Shown one piece after another: positions 25,908 to 33,735 of a stretch of 64,000 nt of DNA. Under the pieces are notes generated by a model, which saw nothing but the letters and a program-made list of their open reading frames with translations, made no database searches and had not been told where the DNA came from. Source of the DNA: Muribaculum sp. An289 (lineage in GTDB: Bacteria > Bacteroidota > Bacteroidia > Bacteroidales > UBA932); the NCBI RefSeq assembly GCF_002159555.1, contig NZ_NFIV01000001.1, positions 186,001 through 250,000 of the forward strand. Direction: 5' to 3'. How positions within the stretch are numbered: position 1 is the stretch's first letter; every line of letters begins with the position of its first letter. The position numbers were made by a program, and so were the translations under genes.

Positions 25908-26189
25908 TCAGACATCCTCTTTCCCTGACAGTTCCCGTGTGAACAACGCCAGCTGTTCCGCCGTGATCTTCGGGCAACGGGGACGGCGTATCTTCACGGG
26001 AACGCCTGTGCGGGACATCTTTTTAAGAATCTGCAATATGGTGCTCTCGCTCAGAAAGAACTCGTTTTCCGCCAACTGCCTTATGGCATCGTCCGTCCGG
26101 AGACGTTGCTGTTCCGTCCAGTAGTGGAACCTTACCGCGACCATGCGGTCGCGGCGTTCCAGCAGTCTTCGCGAGCGCCCCCGTGACAT
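25908..26189 (-). CDS. small helix-turn-helix protein, last early-operon gene
   Basis: A 93-aa basic protein starting MSRGRSRRLLERRDR. Residues about 36-60 (AIRQLAENEFFLSESTILQIL) read as a helix-turn-helix. It occupies the place where Mu has Mor, so it may activate late transcription. No clear similarity to Mor is seen. Confidence 0.6.
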   Translation of the reverse strand: MSRGRSRRLLERRDRMVAVRFHYWTEQQRLRTDDAIRQLAENEFFLSESTILQILKKMSRTGVPVKIRRPRCPKITAEQLALFTRELSGKEDV

Positions 26190-26191
26190 GG

Positions 26192-26848
26192 CTACGCCTC
26201 CGTCATGCCGAGCGGGATGCAGACCCACTCGTTGTTGTCGCCCTTTATTTCCGCCTTGATGTAGGTCTTTGAAACGGCGGGCTGGTATGCCTCCTCTATG
26301 ATGCGCACGCCCTCGATGAAACGCGGGTCTCCGTTTTCTTCGGCTATTTTGCGCAGCTGGAGGATGCGCGAAGCCTTCAGCGTGCCCTTGTTGTCGCGGG
26401 ACAGCAGCTTCATTACCATGGACACCAGGGAACGGGTCCTGTCGTCCCCGGCGAGCGACTCGATGTATTCGCGCACTATACGTACCCCGTCCTCGGCAGT
26501 GTCCCTGTAGCCGTCCGTGGTGTAGACCCCGAGGGTTATCCTTTTGTTCCCTTCGGAGTTGGTGAAGGTGTGCGACCTCTGGTCGTCCTTCGTCAGGTGG
26601 AGGATTTCGGATTTCATTTCAAGTATGGCCTTGAAGTTCTCCAATACGGTCCTTTTGACCGTCTTGATGTCCCTGGACACCTGCAGCAGTTCCGGTATCG
26701 CCGAGTCGATTTCATTGTCAACCATCTGCCTGTAGGCCTCCCTGTCGGATTTGGCCTTCTCGGCAGCGGCCTTGCGCTGCCTTTCGGCCTGGAAAGCGCG
26801 GAACTCGGCAAGTTCCGCCTCGCTGATTTGTAATTGTCCCTTTTCCAT
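26192..26848 (-). CDS. DUF3164 protein
   Basis: A 218-aa protein of the DUF3164 family found in the early region of Mu-like phages: long N-terminal helices (residues 10-85), then SEGNKRITLGVYTTDGYRDT. Function unknown. It overlaps the next gene by one base. Confidence 0.78.
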   Translation of the reverse strand: MEKGQLQISEAELAEFRAFQAERQRKAAAEKAKSDREAYRQMVDNEIDSAIPELLQVSRDIKTVKRTVLENFKAILEMKSEILHLTKDDQRSHTFTNSEGNKRITLGVYTTDGYRDTAEDGVRIVREYIESLAGDDRTRSLVSMVMKLLSRDNKGTLKASRILQLRKIAEENGDPRFIEGVRIIEEAYQPAVSKTYIKAEIKGDNNEWVCIPLGMTEA

Positions 26849-26850
26849 TT

Positions 26851-27012
26851 TTACTCCTGTTTATTGAATTTTTTCCTCAATGATTCTATGTGTTTCCAGA
26901 ATTCTTCCGCCGACATGGTCAGAAGATCTTTTTCGTGATTATGCCTGCCCCCGTCTCCCGATTCCGGCGTTATGATACCGAAATTCACCACCGCATTGTT
27001 TATCCTGTCCAT
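26851..27012 (-). CDS. 53-aa early protein of unknown function
   Basis: A short gene reading MDRINNAVVNFGIITPESG and ending FNKQE at TAA. Its ATG overlaps the stop of the GemA-like gene (TGATG), and it ends 3 bases before the DUF3164 start, so it fills the operon gap exactly. No family recognised. Confidence 0.6.
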   Translation of the reverse strand: MDRINNAVVNFGIITPESGDGGRHNHEKDLLTMSAEEFWKHIESLRKKFNKQE

Positions 27013-27479
27013 CACGAAAGCCATTTGCTGTCCTTGTAGAAAACCGGCATCACGGCGATGTCGCGCCTTTCCGGCCGTTCCTGCTTCAGCCCGCCCTTGT
27101 GCAGGATGCTTTCGAGTTTCTTGACGAGCGCCTCCAGCTCGTCGGTGCCGAGCTGCGCGAATTTCTTCCCCGCTATCTTCGGGGACATGCAGAAGGCGTC
27201 GATGCCGTCCCAGTTGTCCACAGTGTCCAGTCCGAGCCTCGCAAGCCTCAGCAGCACAGCCGAACGTGCCTTCTTCAGGCGTGTCCGGTCTTCCGCCCCG
27301 TGAGGGCTCGTACCCCTTTCAAGGTCACGGCACATGGCCTCGTATTCCGCCGAACTCATCTCCCTTAGGGAGGAAGTGCGCCCGTCGGTGTATTGCAGCA
27401 CCAGGGATTCCTTGTCCGCGTAAGGGTTGGCCTTCAGCAGCGAATAGAACCATGCGTAGTTTTTAGTTTTCTTTTCCAT
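27012..27479 (-). CDS. GemA-like regulatory protein (DUF1018)
   Basis: A 155-aa protein. The second half (LARLGLDTVDNWDGIDAFC, then LGTDELEALVKKLESI) resembles the DUF1018/GemA fold, and the place between MuB and late genes is that of Mu gemA. In Mu, GemA modulates host gene expression; here only similarity of pattern and position is visible. Confidence 0.62.
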   Translation of the reverse strand: MEKKTKNYAWFYSLLKANPYADKESLVLQYTDGRTSSLREMSSAEYEAMCRDLERGTSPHGAEDRTRLKKARSAVLLRLARLGLDTVDNWDGIDAFCMSPKIAGKKFAQLGTDELEALVKKLESILHKGGLKQERPERRDIAVMPVFYKDSKWLS

Positions 27480-27491
27480 GATGACAATGTT

Positions 27492-28112
27492 TTATTCTTC
27501 TTTTCCCCAATATTTTTCCGCCCCTTTCGCCCAAATGACGGCCTTCCCGGTCTCGCCGATGAAACGGCCCTTGCTGAATGCCACATGCCCCTCGACCCAT
27601 ATCTTCAGCCCGGCGTCGTACTCCACGCTCCTTGCCGCACGCCCGGCCGGCCTCTTGCCGTCCGCGTGGCTGACGAATATCAGCATCTTGTTGCGGTGCC
27701 TGTCCCTGAACGCCGAGTACTGCCTGTAGCTGAGGTGCATGTACTGGAAGGAGTCCACCACTATGAATTCCGGCGACCTCGGGCGCGAGAGCCTTTCGTC
27801 GAGCTCGTCAAGGGTGCAGGATTCCAGCAGCTGGAACCTCGGACCGCACTCGGCCATGTTGAACCGCCTCAGCGTGTTCTGGAGGGAAAGGCTGTAGCCT
27901 TCCTCCAGGGACAGGTACAGCACCTTGCCGAACGCCGTGAGTTCCCGGCAGAGGCTGACGACCGCGGAAGTCTTCCCGTTGCCGGAGTTGCCCCACACGA
28001 ACACCACGCAGTGCCGGTCGATGTCCCCGAGGCATCCCGCCCATTCCCCGCCGGGGGATATCTTCTCCCTGCGGATTTCAAGCACCTGCCTTGCCGATAA
28101 CGATTTTGCCAT
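27492..28112 (-). CDS. RecA/RadA-like ATPase of the early operon
   Basis: A 206-aa P-loop NTPase: Walker A GNSGNGKTS (residues 41-49), Walker B FIVVDSF (116-122), in a RecA-type core. Mu has no direct counterpart. It lies between MuB and GemA genes and could take part in transposition target handling or recombination; this is inferred from context only. Confidence 0.72.
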   Translation of the reverse strand: MAKSLSARQVLEIRREKISPGGEWAGCLGDIDRHCVVFVWGNSGNGKTSAVVSLCRELTAFGKVLYLSLEEGYSLSLQNTLRRFNMAECGPRFQLLESCTLDELDERLSRPRSPEFIVVDSFQYMHLSYRQYSAFRDRHRNKMLIFVSHADGKRPAGRAARSVEYDAGLKIWVEGHVAFSKGRFIGETGKAVIWAKGAEKYWGKEE

Positions 28113-28131
28113 TTGAACGATGTTTGAACGG
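28112..28131 (-). promoter_or_regulatory. CGTTCAAAC direct-repeat motif at the ATPase start
   Basis: On the minus strand CCGTTCAAACATCGTTCAAA ends at the start codon. It matches the motif upstream of the portal gene at 19 of 20 bases in the same orientation, suggesting a shared regulator or RNA-level control. Confidence 0.4.
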
Positions 28132-28134
28132 TTT

Positions 28135-29004
28135 TCAGTTGTTTCTCAATGAAAGTTTCTTCAGCTCCTTGTGTACCGACTTCTTGACCCTGCGAAGGTC
28201 GTTCCCGCATTCGGCCGCCTCCTTGCGGACGGTGCGTATCGCCGCCTTGTCGGAAAGCCCGTTGGCGACGCATATCGCCTCCACCTCGTCCCCGCTCACC
28301 AGGTCGAGCTGGACGAACCGGCGGCAGATGCGGCTGTCGAGTTCGTCATACCCCTTTTTCGCCCTGCCGAGCCCCTTGCGCATCCTCTCCCTTATGTAGT
28401 TGGTGGAGAGGAACACCATGCCGCATTTGTCCTCGAGGGCGTTGTACAGCGATATGTAGTAGTACAGCACGCTGTCCGTCAGCTTGTCGCCCTCGTCGAA
28501 TATCAGCAACGGGGATTCCATCTTCACAAGCGAGTCTATTATCGCGGAGAGGGTCTCCCTTACCGTCATCCCGGTCGCCCGCACGCCGATCTTGGCCGCA
28601 AGCTCCTTCACGAAATCGGACTTGTGCATGTCCTCCGAGCATGTCAGCAGGAACACGTTGCGGTTCGACTTCGAGAACTCCCCGGCCGCGGTGCTCTTGC
28701 CTATACCGGCGGGGCCGACAACCCACATGACGTTGCTTTCGTCCTTCGCATCCTTCATGTACAGCATGAGCGAGTTGTAGGCGGAAGTGCCGCACAGCCT
28801 CCAGCCGCCGGACATGTCCAGCTGGCTTTGGATTTTCATCCACATGTCGTCGCTGATGCTGTCCCATTTGCCGTTCAGTATCGACGACACCGTGCCTTGC
28901 GAAGTTCCCTTGAGGGAATTGACCGCCTTGTTCTGGGAGGGGTAGCGCCTTACGTATTCTTCAAGCTTAACCCTGATGAGTTCTTTCTGTTGTAGTGTCA
29001 CCAT
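28135..29004 (-). CDS. MuB-like transposition target-selection ATPase
   Basis: A 289-aa AAA+ ATPase: helix-turn-helix N-terminus (about residues 25-60), Walker A GPAGIGKST (97-105), Walker B LLIFDEGDK (166-174), then a C-terminal helical domain. MuB coats target DNA, activates MuA and gives target immunity. Directly downstream of MuA with 22 bases between. Confidence 0.92.
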   Translation of the reverse strand: MVTLQQKELIRVKLEEYVRRYPSQNKAVNSLKGTSQGTVSSILNGKWDSISDDMWMKIQSQLDMSGGWRLCGTSAYNSLMLYMKDAKDESNVMWVVGPAGIGKSTAAGEFSKSNRNVFLLTCSEDMHKSDFVKELAAKIGVRATGMTVRETLSAIIDSLVKMESPLLIFDEGDKLTDSVLYYYISLYNALEDKCGMVFLSTNYIRERMRKGLGRAKKGYDELDSRICRRFVQLDLVSGDEVEAICVANGLSDKAAIRTVRKEAAECGNDLRRVKKSVHKELKKLSLRNN

Positions 29005-29026
29005 ATCGTTTTTGTTTTGTTTGTGT

Positions 29027-31087
29027 TTACAGTTTGTCGTATGCCGCTATCTGGTCGAAGGTGGAGTTGCTCTGTGCCTTGTTGAACTGCCCGACGGTTC
29101 CCGGGGCGGGTTCCGCGGCGGCCGTTTCATTTGCCGCCTCTTCGGCCATTATGATGTCCGCGTAATGCTCGTATTCCTTGTCGGTGATGCCCTGGGGCCT
29201 CGGCGTGACGAGGCCGTGCTGTTCCGGGGCGGTGCCGTACTTCATGTCCAGCCTCATGCCCTCGAGGTGCCTGCGGACACGTTCCTTCTTGTTTGCATCC
29301 TCCATCTGCCGAATGAACGCGCGTTCGCCTTCCAGCTGGTCCTGCAAGGCCCTGTGGACGACGGCGTAGGTGGCGGCTTCCGCCACGAGGCGGTACCCGT
29401 ACCCGTCCTTGGTGCAGAGCCGCACCCTCGACATGTCGTGCGGGTCGTACTGCACATGGAACTTCTCGCCGGTATGGTCGCGCCTGAAGGCCATGTCCGG
29501 AAGCCCGTCCCTGCCATAGACGTCGTAGGTGTATTCCTTTCCCCTGACGGTGATTTGCAGCCCCCTTGCCGTGAACCGGCATTCCTTCGGGGAGGTTATC
29601 CAGAACAGTTCGCGGAACGCCGCCTCGCCGACTTCCGGGGATTCCGGATTGGACGAGGACTCGTACAGCTCGATGCGAGGCCTGCCGTATTTAGGGTGCG
29701 GCATCGAGTTCCATTCGTCGCGCATCCCTGCGTACAGGGCAAGGGCCTCCTCGTATGTCGGAAGGTTCTCGAGGTTGGCCATGACGAACTCCATGTTGGG
29801 CCTTGAGGATGCAGACTTCGTCGTGACGTTCATGCCAGTGAAGGCGAAATGCCCGTGCATCACGCCGCTCTGGAAACGGTTGAAGATGGACTCGATGGTC
29901 TTGGATGCCGCGTTGTACGGGGCTGTCGGGCGGCTGCACCGCACCGACACCTTTGCGAGCCATTCCTTCGCATCCGCCCTTTTCGTGCCGCCCTGGTTGT
30001 CATATACGAGTTCCACTGGAAGGTGCCGGTTGTTTGTTATCGCCATGCGCACCGCCTCGTACATGGACTCGAAGCATTCCGTCTCCGATACGTGGTAGCC
30101 GATGAGGCACTCCGAGTACGCGTCGACGACCTCCACGACCTGCACCGACGACAGGACATATCCTTTTTGCGTGTATCTCTTGAAATAGAGGTTGAGTTTC
30201 GTCCCGTCCATGTACCAGAGGGCATCCCGTGTCTCCGGAAGGACGGTGACGTGCTGCCAGTTGTAAAGCCTCTTCGCCTCCAGTTCCCCGTGCGCCGCCG
30301 CGTACCAACGCCCCTTCACGTCCGGGCGGTTCAGGAACTGCGTGAGCATCGTAAGCGATTTGAGCGGCTTCCAGCCGGTCTCCGCGCATTTGGCGTTGTA
30401 TTCCGCCAGTATCTGGGAGTTGGTATAGACGGGGACCATCGACCGCTTCAGGGCTATGATGTATTCCCCGGCCTCCGGGGTGATCTTCTGCGCGTTGGTG
30501 TTCAGGAGCCTTCCGGACACCAGGCATGCGTAGCCCTCGCGCCTGTACTGCCGCATCTTCTCGCGAAGCCTCGCGGCATTATGCGGGAGGGTGTGTCCGT
30601 ATGTGTCCCTCAGCGACTCGCACTCCGCATGGATGCCCTTCCAGTTGATCGGGGTGGAGTTGCCGCACCGGTGGCGCGCCGCCCTCTGCTCGTCGGCGCG
30701 GCGCAGAAGCAGGTTCAGTACCGAGGCGTTCATGACGAACTCCGACTGCTTGCCCGACTTTATCCCCTTCCCGTCCGGAAGGATGTACTCCGCGAAGAAC
30801 TCCTTCGCCTTCATGTCGTATTCAAGCATGCCTTCGTCCTTTTTCAGCATCTTCTCCGGGTCGCCGTATTTTTCCATGAACCTTTCCTTGAACCTCGCGG
30901 GGATGGAAGACCATTCTATCAACGCATAGCTGCCGAGGCCTCTGCCGGCGCGGACTATGTTGATGCGATGGCGAGAGGCTAACTTCTGGTAATTGTCGTA
31001 GCTCATCACCTGCACCCCTCCGTCGTCGGCCGTCAGTTCGGCCACGGTCACGCACAATATGTCGTTGAATATTTCCATCCTTCGCAT
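29027..31087 (-). CDS. MuA-like DDE transposase
   Basis: 686 aa from ATG 31087 (MRRMEIFND); ATG 31078 three codons later is equally possible. The DDE catalytic triad is Asp294 (MDGTK), Asp363 (VYDNQGG) and Glu399 (KTIESIFNRFQ). The N-terminal 280 residues hold DNA-binding domains for end recognition, and the C-terminus is the MuB/ClpX-contact region in Mu. The start codon lies only 3 bases downstream of the encoded CCA of a tRNA-like element, so any tRNA-type processing would create a near-leaderless transposase mRNA. Confidence 0.93.
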   Translation of the reverse strand: MRRMEIFNDILCVTVAELTADDGGVQVMSYDNYQKLASRHRINIVRAGRGLGSYALIEWSSIPARFKERFMEKYGDPEKMLKKDEGMLEYDMKAKEFFAEYILPDGKGIKSGKQSEFVMNASVLNLLLRRADEQRAARHRCGNSTPINWKGIHAECESLRDTYGHTLPHNAARLREKMRQYRREGYACLVSGRLLNTNAQKITPEAGEYIIALKRSMVPVYTNSQILAEYNAKCAETGWKPLKSLTMLTQFLNRPDVKGRWYAAAHGELEAKRLYNWQHVTVLPETRDALWYMDGTKLNLYFKRYTQKGYVLSSVQVVEVVDAYSECLIGYHVSETECFESMYEAVRMAITNNRHLPVELVYDNQGGTKRADAKEWLAKVSVRCSRPTAPYNAASKTIESIFNRFQSGVMHGHFAFTGMNVTTKSASSRPNMEFVMANLENLPTYEEALALYAGMRDEWNSMPHPKYGRPRIELYESSSNPESPEVGEAAFRELFWITSPKECRFTARGLQITVRGKEYTYDVYGRDGLPDMAFRRDHTGEKFHVQYDPHDMSRVRLCTKDGYGYRLVAEAATYAVVHRALQDQLEGERAFIRQMEDANKKERVRRHLEGMRLDMKYGTAPEQHGLVTPRPQGITDKEYEHYADIIMAEEAANETAAAEPAPGTVGQFNKAQSNSTFDQIAAYDKL

Positions 31088-31090
31088 TCC

Positions 31091-31175
31091 TGGCTCCCGC
31101 ATCCGGACTCGAACCGGAGACACTTCCTCCTGCAAGGGCAGGGTTGGATTGCTCTGCCAACTGAGCTATACGGGA
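31091..31175 (-). tRNA. tRNA-like gene with encoded CCA and non-canonical anticodon arm
   Basis: 85 nt: acceptor TCCCGTA / TGCGGGA with discriminator G and encoded CCA, D arm GCTC-AGTTGGCA-GAGC, T arm TCCGG-TTCGAGT-CCGGA, all perfect. Between D and T arms are 32 nt instead of about 23. No 5-bp stem with a 7-nt loop fits there; the best fold is CCTGC-CCTT-GCAGG, so no anticodon can be assigned. It sits inside the phage early operon, directly before the transposase ORF and in the same direction. A degenerate tRNA or a tRNA mimic used for RNA processing are both possible. Confidence 0.7.
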
Positions 31176-31238
31176 AATCGCTAAATTTGTACTTGAAAAC
31201 TTTAAATATTAGCGTTATGGTACCTGCATGTTTCAAAT

Positions 31239-31691
31239 TCATTTTTCATCTGCCGAATCGCCTCTTGCTTGACGATGCAAGAAAATCTTTCGGAGCGATT
31301 CTGAAGAAACTGAACCTGAGATACAGAAGCGAGACGAATTGGAATCCGTATGGATCAGTATCGAATGGCAACGAATGCCATTGGGAACTTGAATTCTCAT
31401 TAACCCTGCAAGGACGGCAGATAAAAAATCATTTGGAAACAATTCGACATCTGATAATGACAGTCGTTCCTGAATTTGAAACATCTCATCCCGAACTGGG
31501 AATGGTAACCATTTGTAGGAATGTGATAGATTATCCTGGTCTATGTCTATTAACGTCGGATTGGTGGCAATGATCTTTTGCTCTAGGGCACTATATTTCA
31601 GGAACAAGTCCGACAGGGTGTCTATATCCCTGGATTTGTCCGACTCAAAATGGTCTGACCATTCCTTGAACCCTTTTTTCTTACGTTTCAT
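31239..31691 (-). CDS. hypothetical early protein
   Basis: A 150-aa frame starting MKRKKKGFKEWSDHFESD, 3 bases after the stop of the preceding gene, which favours this strand. Base composition is more AT-rich than the operon around it. The C-terminal half is less protein-like. An overlapping plus-strand frame (31187-31573, LDDARKSFGAILKKLNLRYR) is also plausible, so strand and extent are uncertain. No family recognised. Confidence 0.45.
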   Translation of the reverse strand: MKRKKKGFKEWSDHFESDKSRDIDTLSDLFLKYSALEQKIIATNPTLIDIDQDNLSHSYKWLPFPVRDEMFQIQERLSLSDVELFPNDFLSAVLAGLMRIQVPNGIRCHSILIHTDSNSSRFCISGSVSSESLRKIFLHRQARGDSADEK

Positions 31692-31694
31692 GGC

Positions 31695-32087
31695 CTACTG
31701 CATTATGGTTTCGATTTCGCCGGTCTCCGACAGCCGCTGCGCCCTGTCGAGGATGTTGCCCCACGTGCGGAGAGTGACACCTGAGTAGGACTCCATCTCG
31801 TTCCCATGCACGAATATTTTCGCCGTGTCCCCCTCGAGCAGGACCGCCACGCCGTTTGAAAATGCTTGGCTGATCTTGCCTTTCCCGAGGTGTTCCGTGC
31901 GGCAGTTGGGCACGAAGCCCTCCTCGATCAGCAGGCCGCCCCATTTGAGGGCGTCCCTCCTGATGCCTTGGGACCTCTCGTTTTTCGTGATGAATGACAG
32001 GGCCTCCCATACCGTCTTCTTTGTCACCCCGTACTTCCCGGACAAGCGTGCCCGGATTTCTTTCGTTACCTGGATATACCTTCTCAT
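31695..32087 (-). CDS. first early gene, putative DNA-binding regulator (Ner position)
   Basis: A 130-aa protein starting MRRYIQVTKEIRARLSG. The N-terminus contains YGVTKKTVWEALSFI (about residues 19-33), which looks like a recognition helix. It is the first gene after the early promoter, as Ner is in Mu. The function as early repressor is inferred. Confidence 0.6.
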   Translation of the reverse strand: MRRYIQVTKEIRARLSGKYGVTKKTVWEALSFITKNERSQGIRRDALKWGGLLIEEGFVPNCRTEHLGKGKISQAFSNGVAVLLEGDTAKIFVHGNEMESYSGVTLRTWGNILDRAQRLSETGEIETIMQ

Positions 32088-32088
32088 A

Positions 32089-32121
32089 ATTGTGATGTTA
32101 TTGATTTTGTTCTTAACTTTG
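32089..32121 (+). promoter_or_regulatory. candidate repressor promoter
   Basis: TAACTTTG (32114-32121) matches TAnnTTTG; the upstream element is only ATTG at 32089-32092, 21 bases away. Transcripts would cross the palindromic operator before the repressor ATG, which would allow autoregulation. Confidence 0.35.
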
Positions 32122-32144
32122 CCCGTAACTGTATTACGGTTTTG

Positions 32145-32175
32145 CAAAAGTAGGGAAAATTTTCCCTACTTCAAA
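32145..32175 (-). promoter_or_regulatory. phage early promoter
   Basis: On the minus strand TTTG (32175-32172), exactly 19 bases, then TACTTTTG (32152-32145), a full match to the Bacteroidota consensus. It drives the leftward early operon. The spacer is filled by the palindromic operator. Confidence 0.75.
32148..32171. promoter_or_regulatory. operator O1, perfect 24-bp palindrome
   Basis: AAGTAGGGAAAA followed by its exact reverse complement. It fills the spacer of the early promoter, so a bound repressor would exclude RNA polymerase. Confidence 0.75.
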
Positions 32176-32184
32176 ATTTTATGA

Positions 32185-32196
32185 AGAAAATTTTCT
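32185..32196. promoter_or_regulatory. operator O2, partial palindrome
   Basis: AGAAAATTTTCT, sharing the GAAAATTTTC core of O1. Its centre is 31 bases from the O1 centre, about three helical turns, placing both on one DNA face. Confidence 0.5.
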
Positions 32197-32202
32197 ACTA
32201 TT

Positions 32203-32895
32203 ATGAATGATATTTTAAATAGAATTCAGCAGATAATTAATAATGAGCATATTACTGTTGGTAAAATGGAACAATTGATAGGAGCAAGTAAAGGTGTACT
32301 ATCAAAAGCTTTCATAAAAAAAACCGATATTCAAACCAAATGGCTACAGCGTATAGTAGAAAATTTTCCCCAATATTCGGGTGATTGGTTGTTGTCCGGA
32401 AATGGCAGTATGCTGAAACAGGCAGCCGATGTTCAACTTGCAAATACCTTTCTTTTGCGAACTGATAGAAAGATAGAGGTTCAGGACATACCTTTATATG
32501 ACACGAGTGCGACTGCCGGACTGTTGGCGATTTTCAACGAAAGCAACATTAGCCCAGAAGACTACTTGCGGATTCCGAATATCCCTCCCGTCGATGGGGC
32601 AATCTATGTCAGGGGAGAGTCGATGACACCGCTCCTGAAAAGCGGGGACATTATTATATATAAGAAACTGGAACTGTCGTTAGACAGCATCCTCTGGGGG
32701 CAGATATACCTGTTGTCTTTCGTCGCAGGGGGCGACACGTTCACGGTCGTCAAATACATCCAGAAATCGGATCAGCCGGAATGCATACGCCTTGTCAGTC
32801 ACAACGACCGTTTCGAGCCCAAGGATATCCCCCTCGGCAGCATACGCGCCCTCGCCATAGTCAAGGCATCCATCACCTTTCATACCATAGAATAA
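32203..32895 (+). CDS. S24/LexA-like phage repressor
   Basis: 230 aa: N-terminal helix-turn-helix (about residues 15-60), C-terminal S24 peptidase domain with Ser140 (RGESM) and Lys184 (TVVKY), and an Ala105-Gly106 pair as the likely self-cleavage site. RecA-stimulated cleavage would induce the prophage. Divergent from the early operon across two palindromes that are its probable operators. Confidence 0.88.
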   Translation: MNDILNRIQQIINNEHITVGKMEQLIGASKGVLSKAFIKKTDIQTKWLQRIVENFPQYSGDWLLSGNGSMLKQAADVQLANTFLLRTDRKIEVQDIPLYDTSATAGLLAIFNESNISPEDYLRIPNIPPVDGAIYVRGESMTPLLKSGDIIIYKKLELSLDSILWGQIYLLSFVAGGDTFTVVKYIQKSDQPECIRLVSHNDRFEPKDIPLGSIRALAIVKASITFHTIE

Positions 32896-32926
32896 AAAAG
32901 GCCGACACCTCCCATCGTGCCGGCCT
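32894..32926 (-). terminator. terminator of the membrane cassette
   Basis: Arms GGCCGACA / TGCCGGCC with one mismatch; on the minus strand the hairpin is followed by TTTTTT. It lies at the 3' end of the two-gene cassette and between it and the convergent repressor gene. Confidence 0.75.
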
Positions 32927-32946
32927 CACAGTCCTATATAAAAACT

Positions 32947-33312
32947 TTAGAATTTTGTATTGTCCATCAAATCTTTGATTATATCATCAACAGAATCCTT
33001 ATATCGTATCGCATTGATGGCAGTATAAATCACATATACCAATGCAGCTATCCAGCATAGAAAGAAAAATGTCGAAATCTGATCGGCGCTTACTTCCAAT
33101 CCGAAGATAGGTTTCACTGAAAATTCCGACAGAAAATAGGTTAATGTAAACGGCACAAAGAATATCAGTGCATTAATCCATTCCTTACTCTTTTTTACCT
33201 TGTGCAAATGGTGATTTAAAATGTTTCGCGCACTGCTTTCTGGGATTTGAATAAGAGTAACGATCACTTCATTTTCCACTGAAATGGTTATAGGCTGTTT
33301 TATTGTTCCCAT
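32947..33312 (-). CDS. two-helix membrane protein of the repressor-side cassette
   Basis: 121 aa with a soluble N-terminal region and two membrane helices (about residues 46-64 and 79-99), then a charged tail. No family recognised. Its start lies one base after the stop of the partner gene, so the two are translated together. AT-rich relative to the phage core. Confidence 0.7.
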   Translation of the reverse strand: MGTIKQPITISVENEVIVTLIQIPESSARNILNHHLHKVKKSKEWINALIFFVPFTLTYFLSEFSVKPIFGLEVSADQISTFFFLCWIAALVYVIYTAINAIRYKDSVDDIIKDLMDNTKF

Positions 33313-33313
33313 C

Positions 33314-33694
33314 TCATTCTCCCCCTTTTATCTGATACTGGACATTTGTCTGATATGTCAATTTGCCATTTGACTGAACCGGCATTACTTCAAACGAAAC
33401 ATACAATCCCGTATTTTCACCCGCAACCGATGATTTTTTGCCGTATGTACCTATCTTTATCGGAGGCGTTCTTCTAACCCCCGAACCTTTCTTTATGGTC
33501 AAAATGAGCGTGCCATGAGCATTATCCTCTGGTACAAATTTTATTGTGCCGTCACTGTCATCAGATTCCTTAATGAGAAATTTGAAATACATATCCACAT
33601 CGCCACTATCCTCTATGAACATCTGCTCAGATGCTTTGAAAGGTTCCAGCCTTAATCTAAAATCCTTTAAAATGCTAAACTTGTTATCGCACAT
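33314..33694 (-). CDS. soluble beta-rich protein, partner of the membrane protein
   Basis: 126 aa starting MCDNKFSILKD (an ATG five codons upstream is possible). Alternating hydrophobic pattern suggests a beta fold: TLILTIKKGSG, then GLYVSFEVMPVQ. No recognised domain. Two-gene sensor-plus-membrane cassettes beside phage repressors often act in superinfection exclusion; that role is a guess here. Confidence 0.65.
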   Translation of the reverse strand: MCDNKFSILKDFRLRLEPFKASEQMFIEDSGDVDMYFKFLIKESDDSDGTIKFVPEDNAHGTLILTIKKGSGVRRTPPIKIGTYGKKSSVAGENTGLYVSFEVMPVQSNGKLTYQTNVQYQIKGGE

Positions 33695-33727
33695 ACTAAA
33701 AATAACCAATTTTCATACAAAATTACG

Positions 33728-33735
33728 CAAAAATA
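33728..33735 (-). promoter_or_regulatory. -7 box of the membrane cassette
   Basis: TATTTTTG on the minus strand, 34 bases before the start codon. No good -33 TTTG is seen. A 9-bp dyad (CGTGTATTT / AAATACACG, 33768-33791) just upstream may be a regulator site. Confidence 0.4.

Noticed and set aside
29849-30982. 377-codon plus-strand frame opposite MuA
   Set aside because: The minus strand holds a complete DDE triad; this frame is Arg/Val-rich antisense.
31091-31175. Calling the early-operon tRNA-like gene a specific isotype
   Set aside because: No 5-bp stem and 7-nt loop with U33 can be drawn between the D and T arms, so any anticodon would be a guess.
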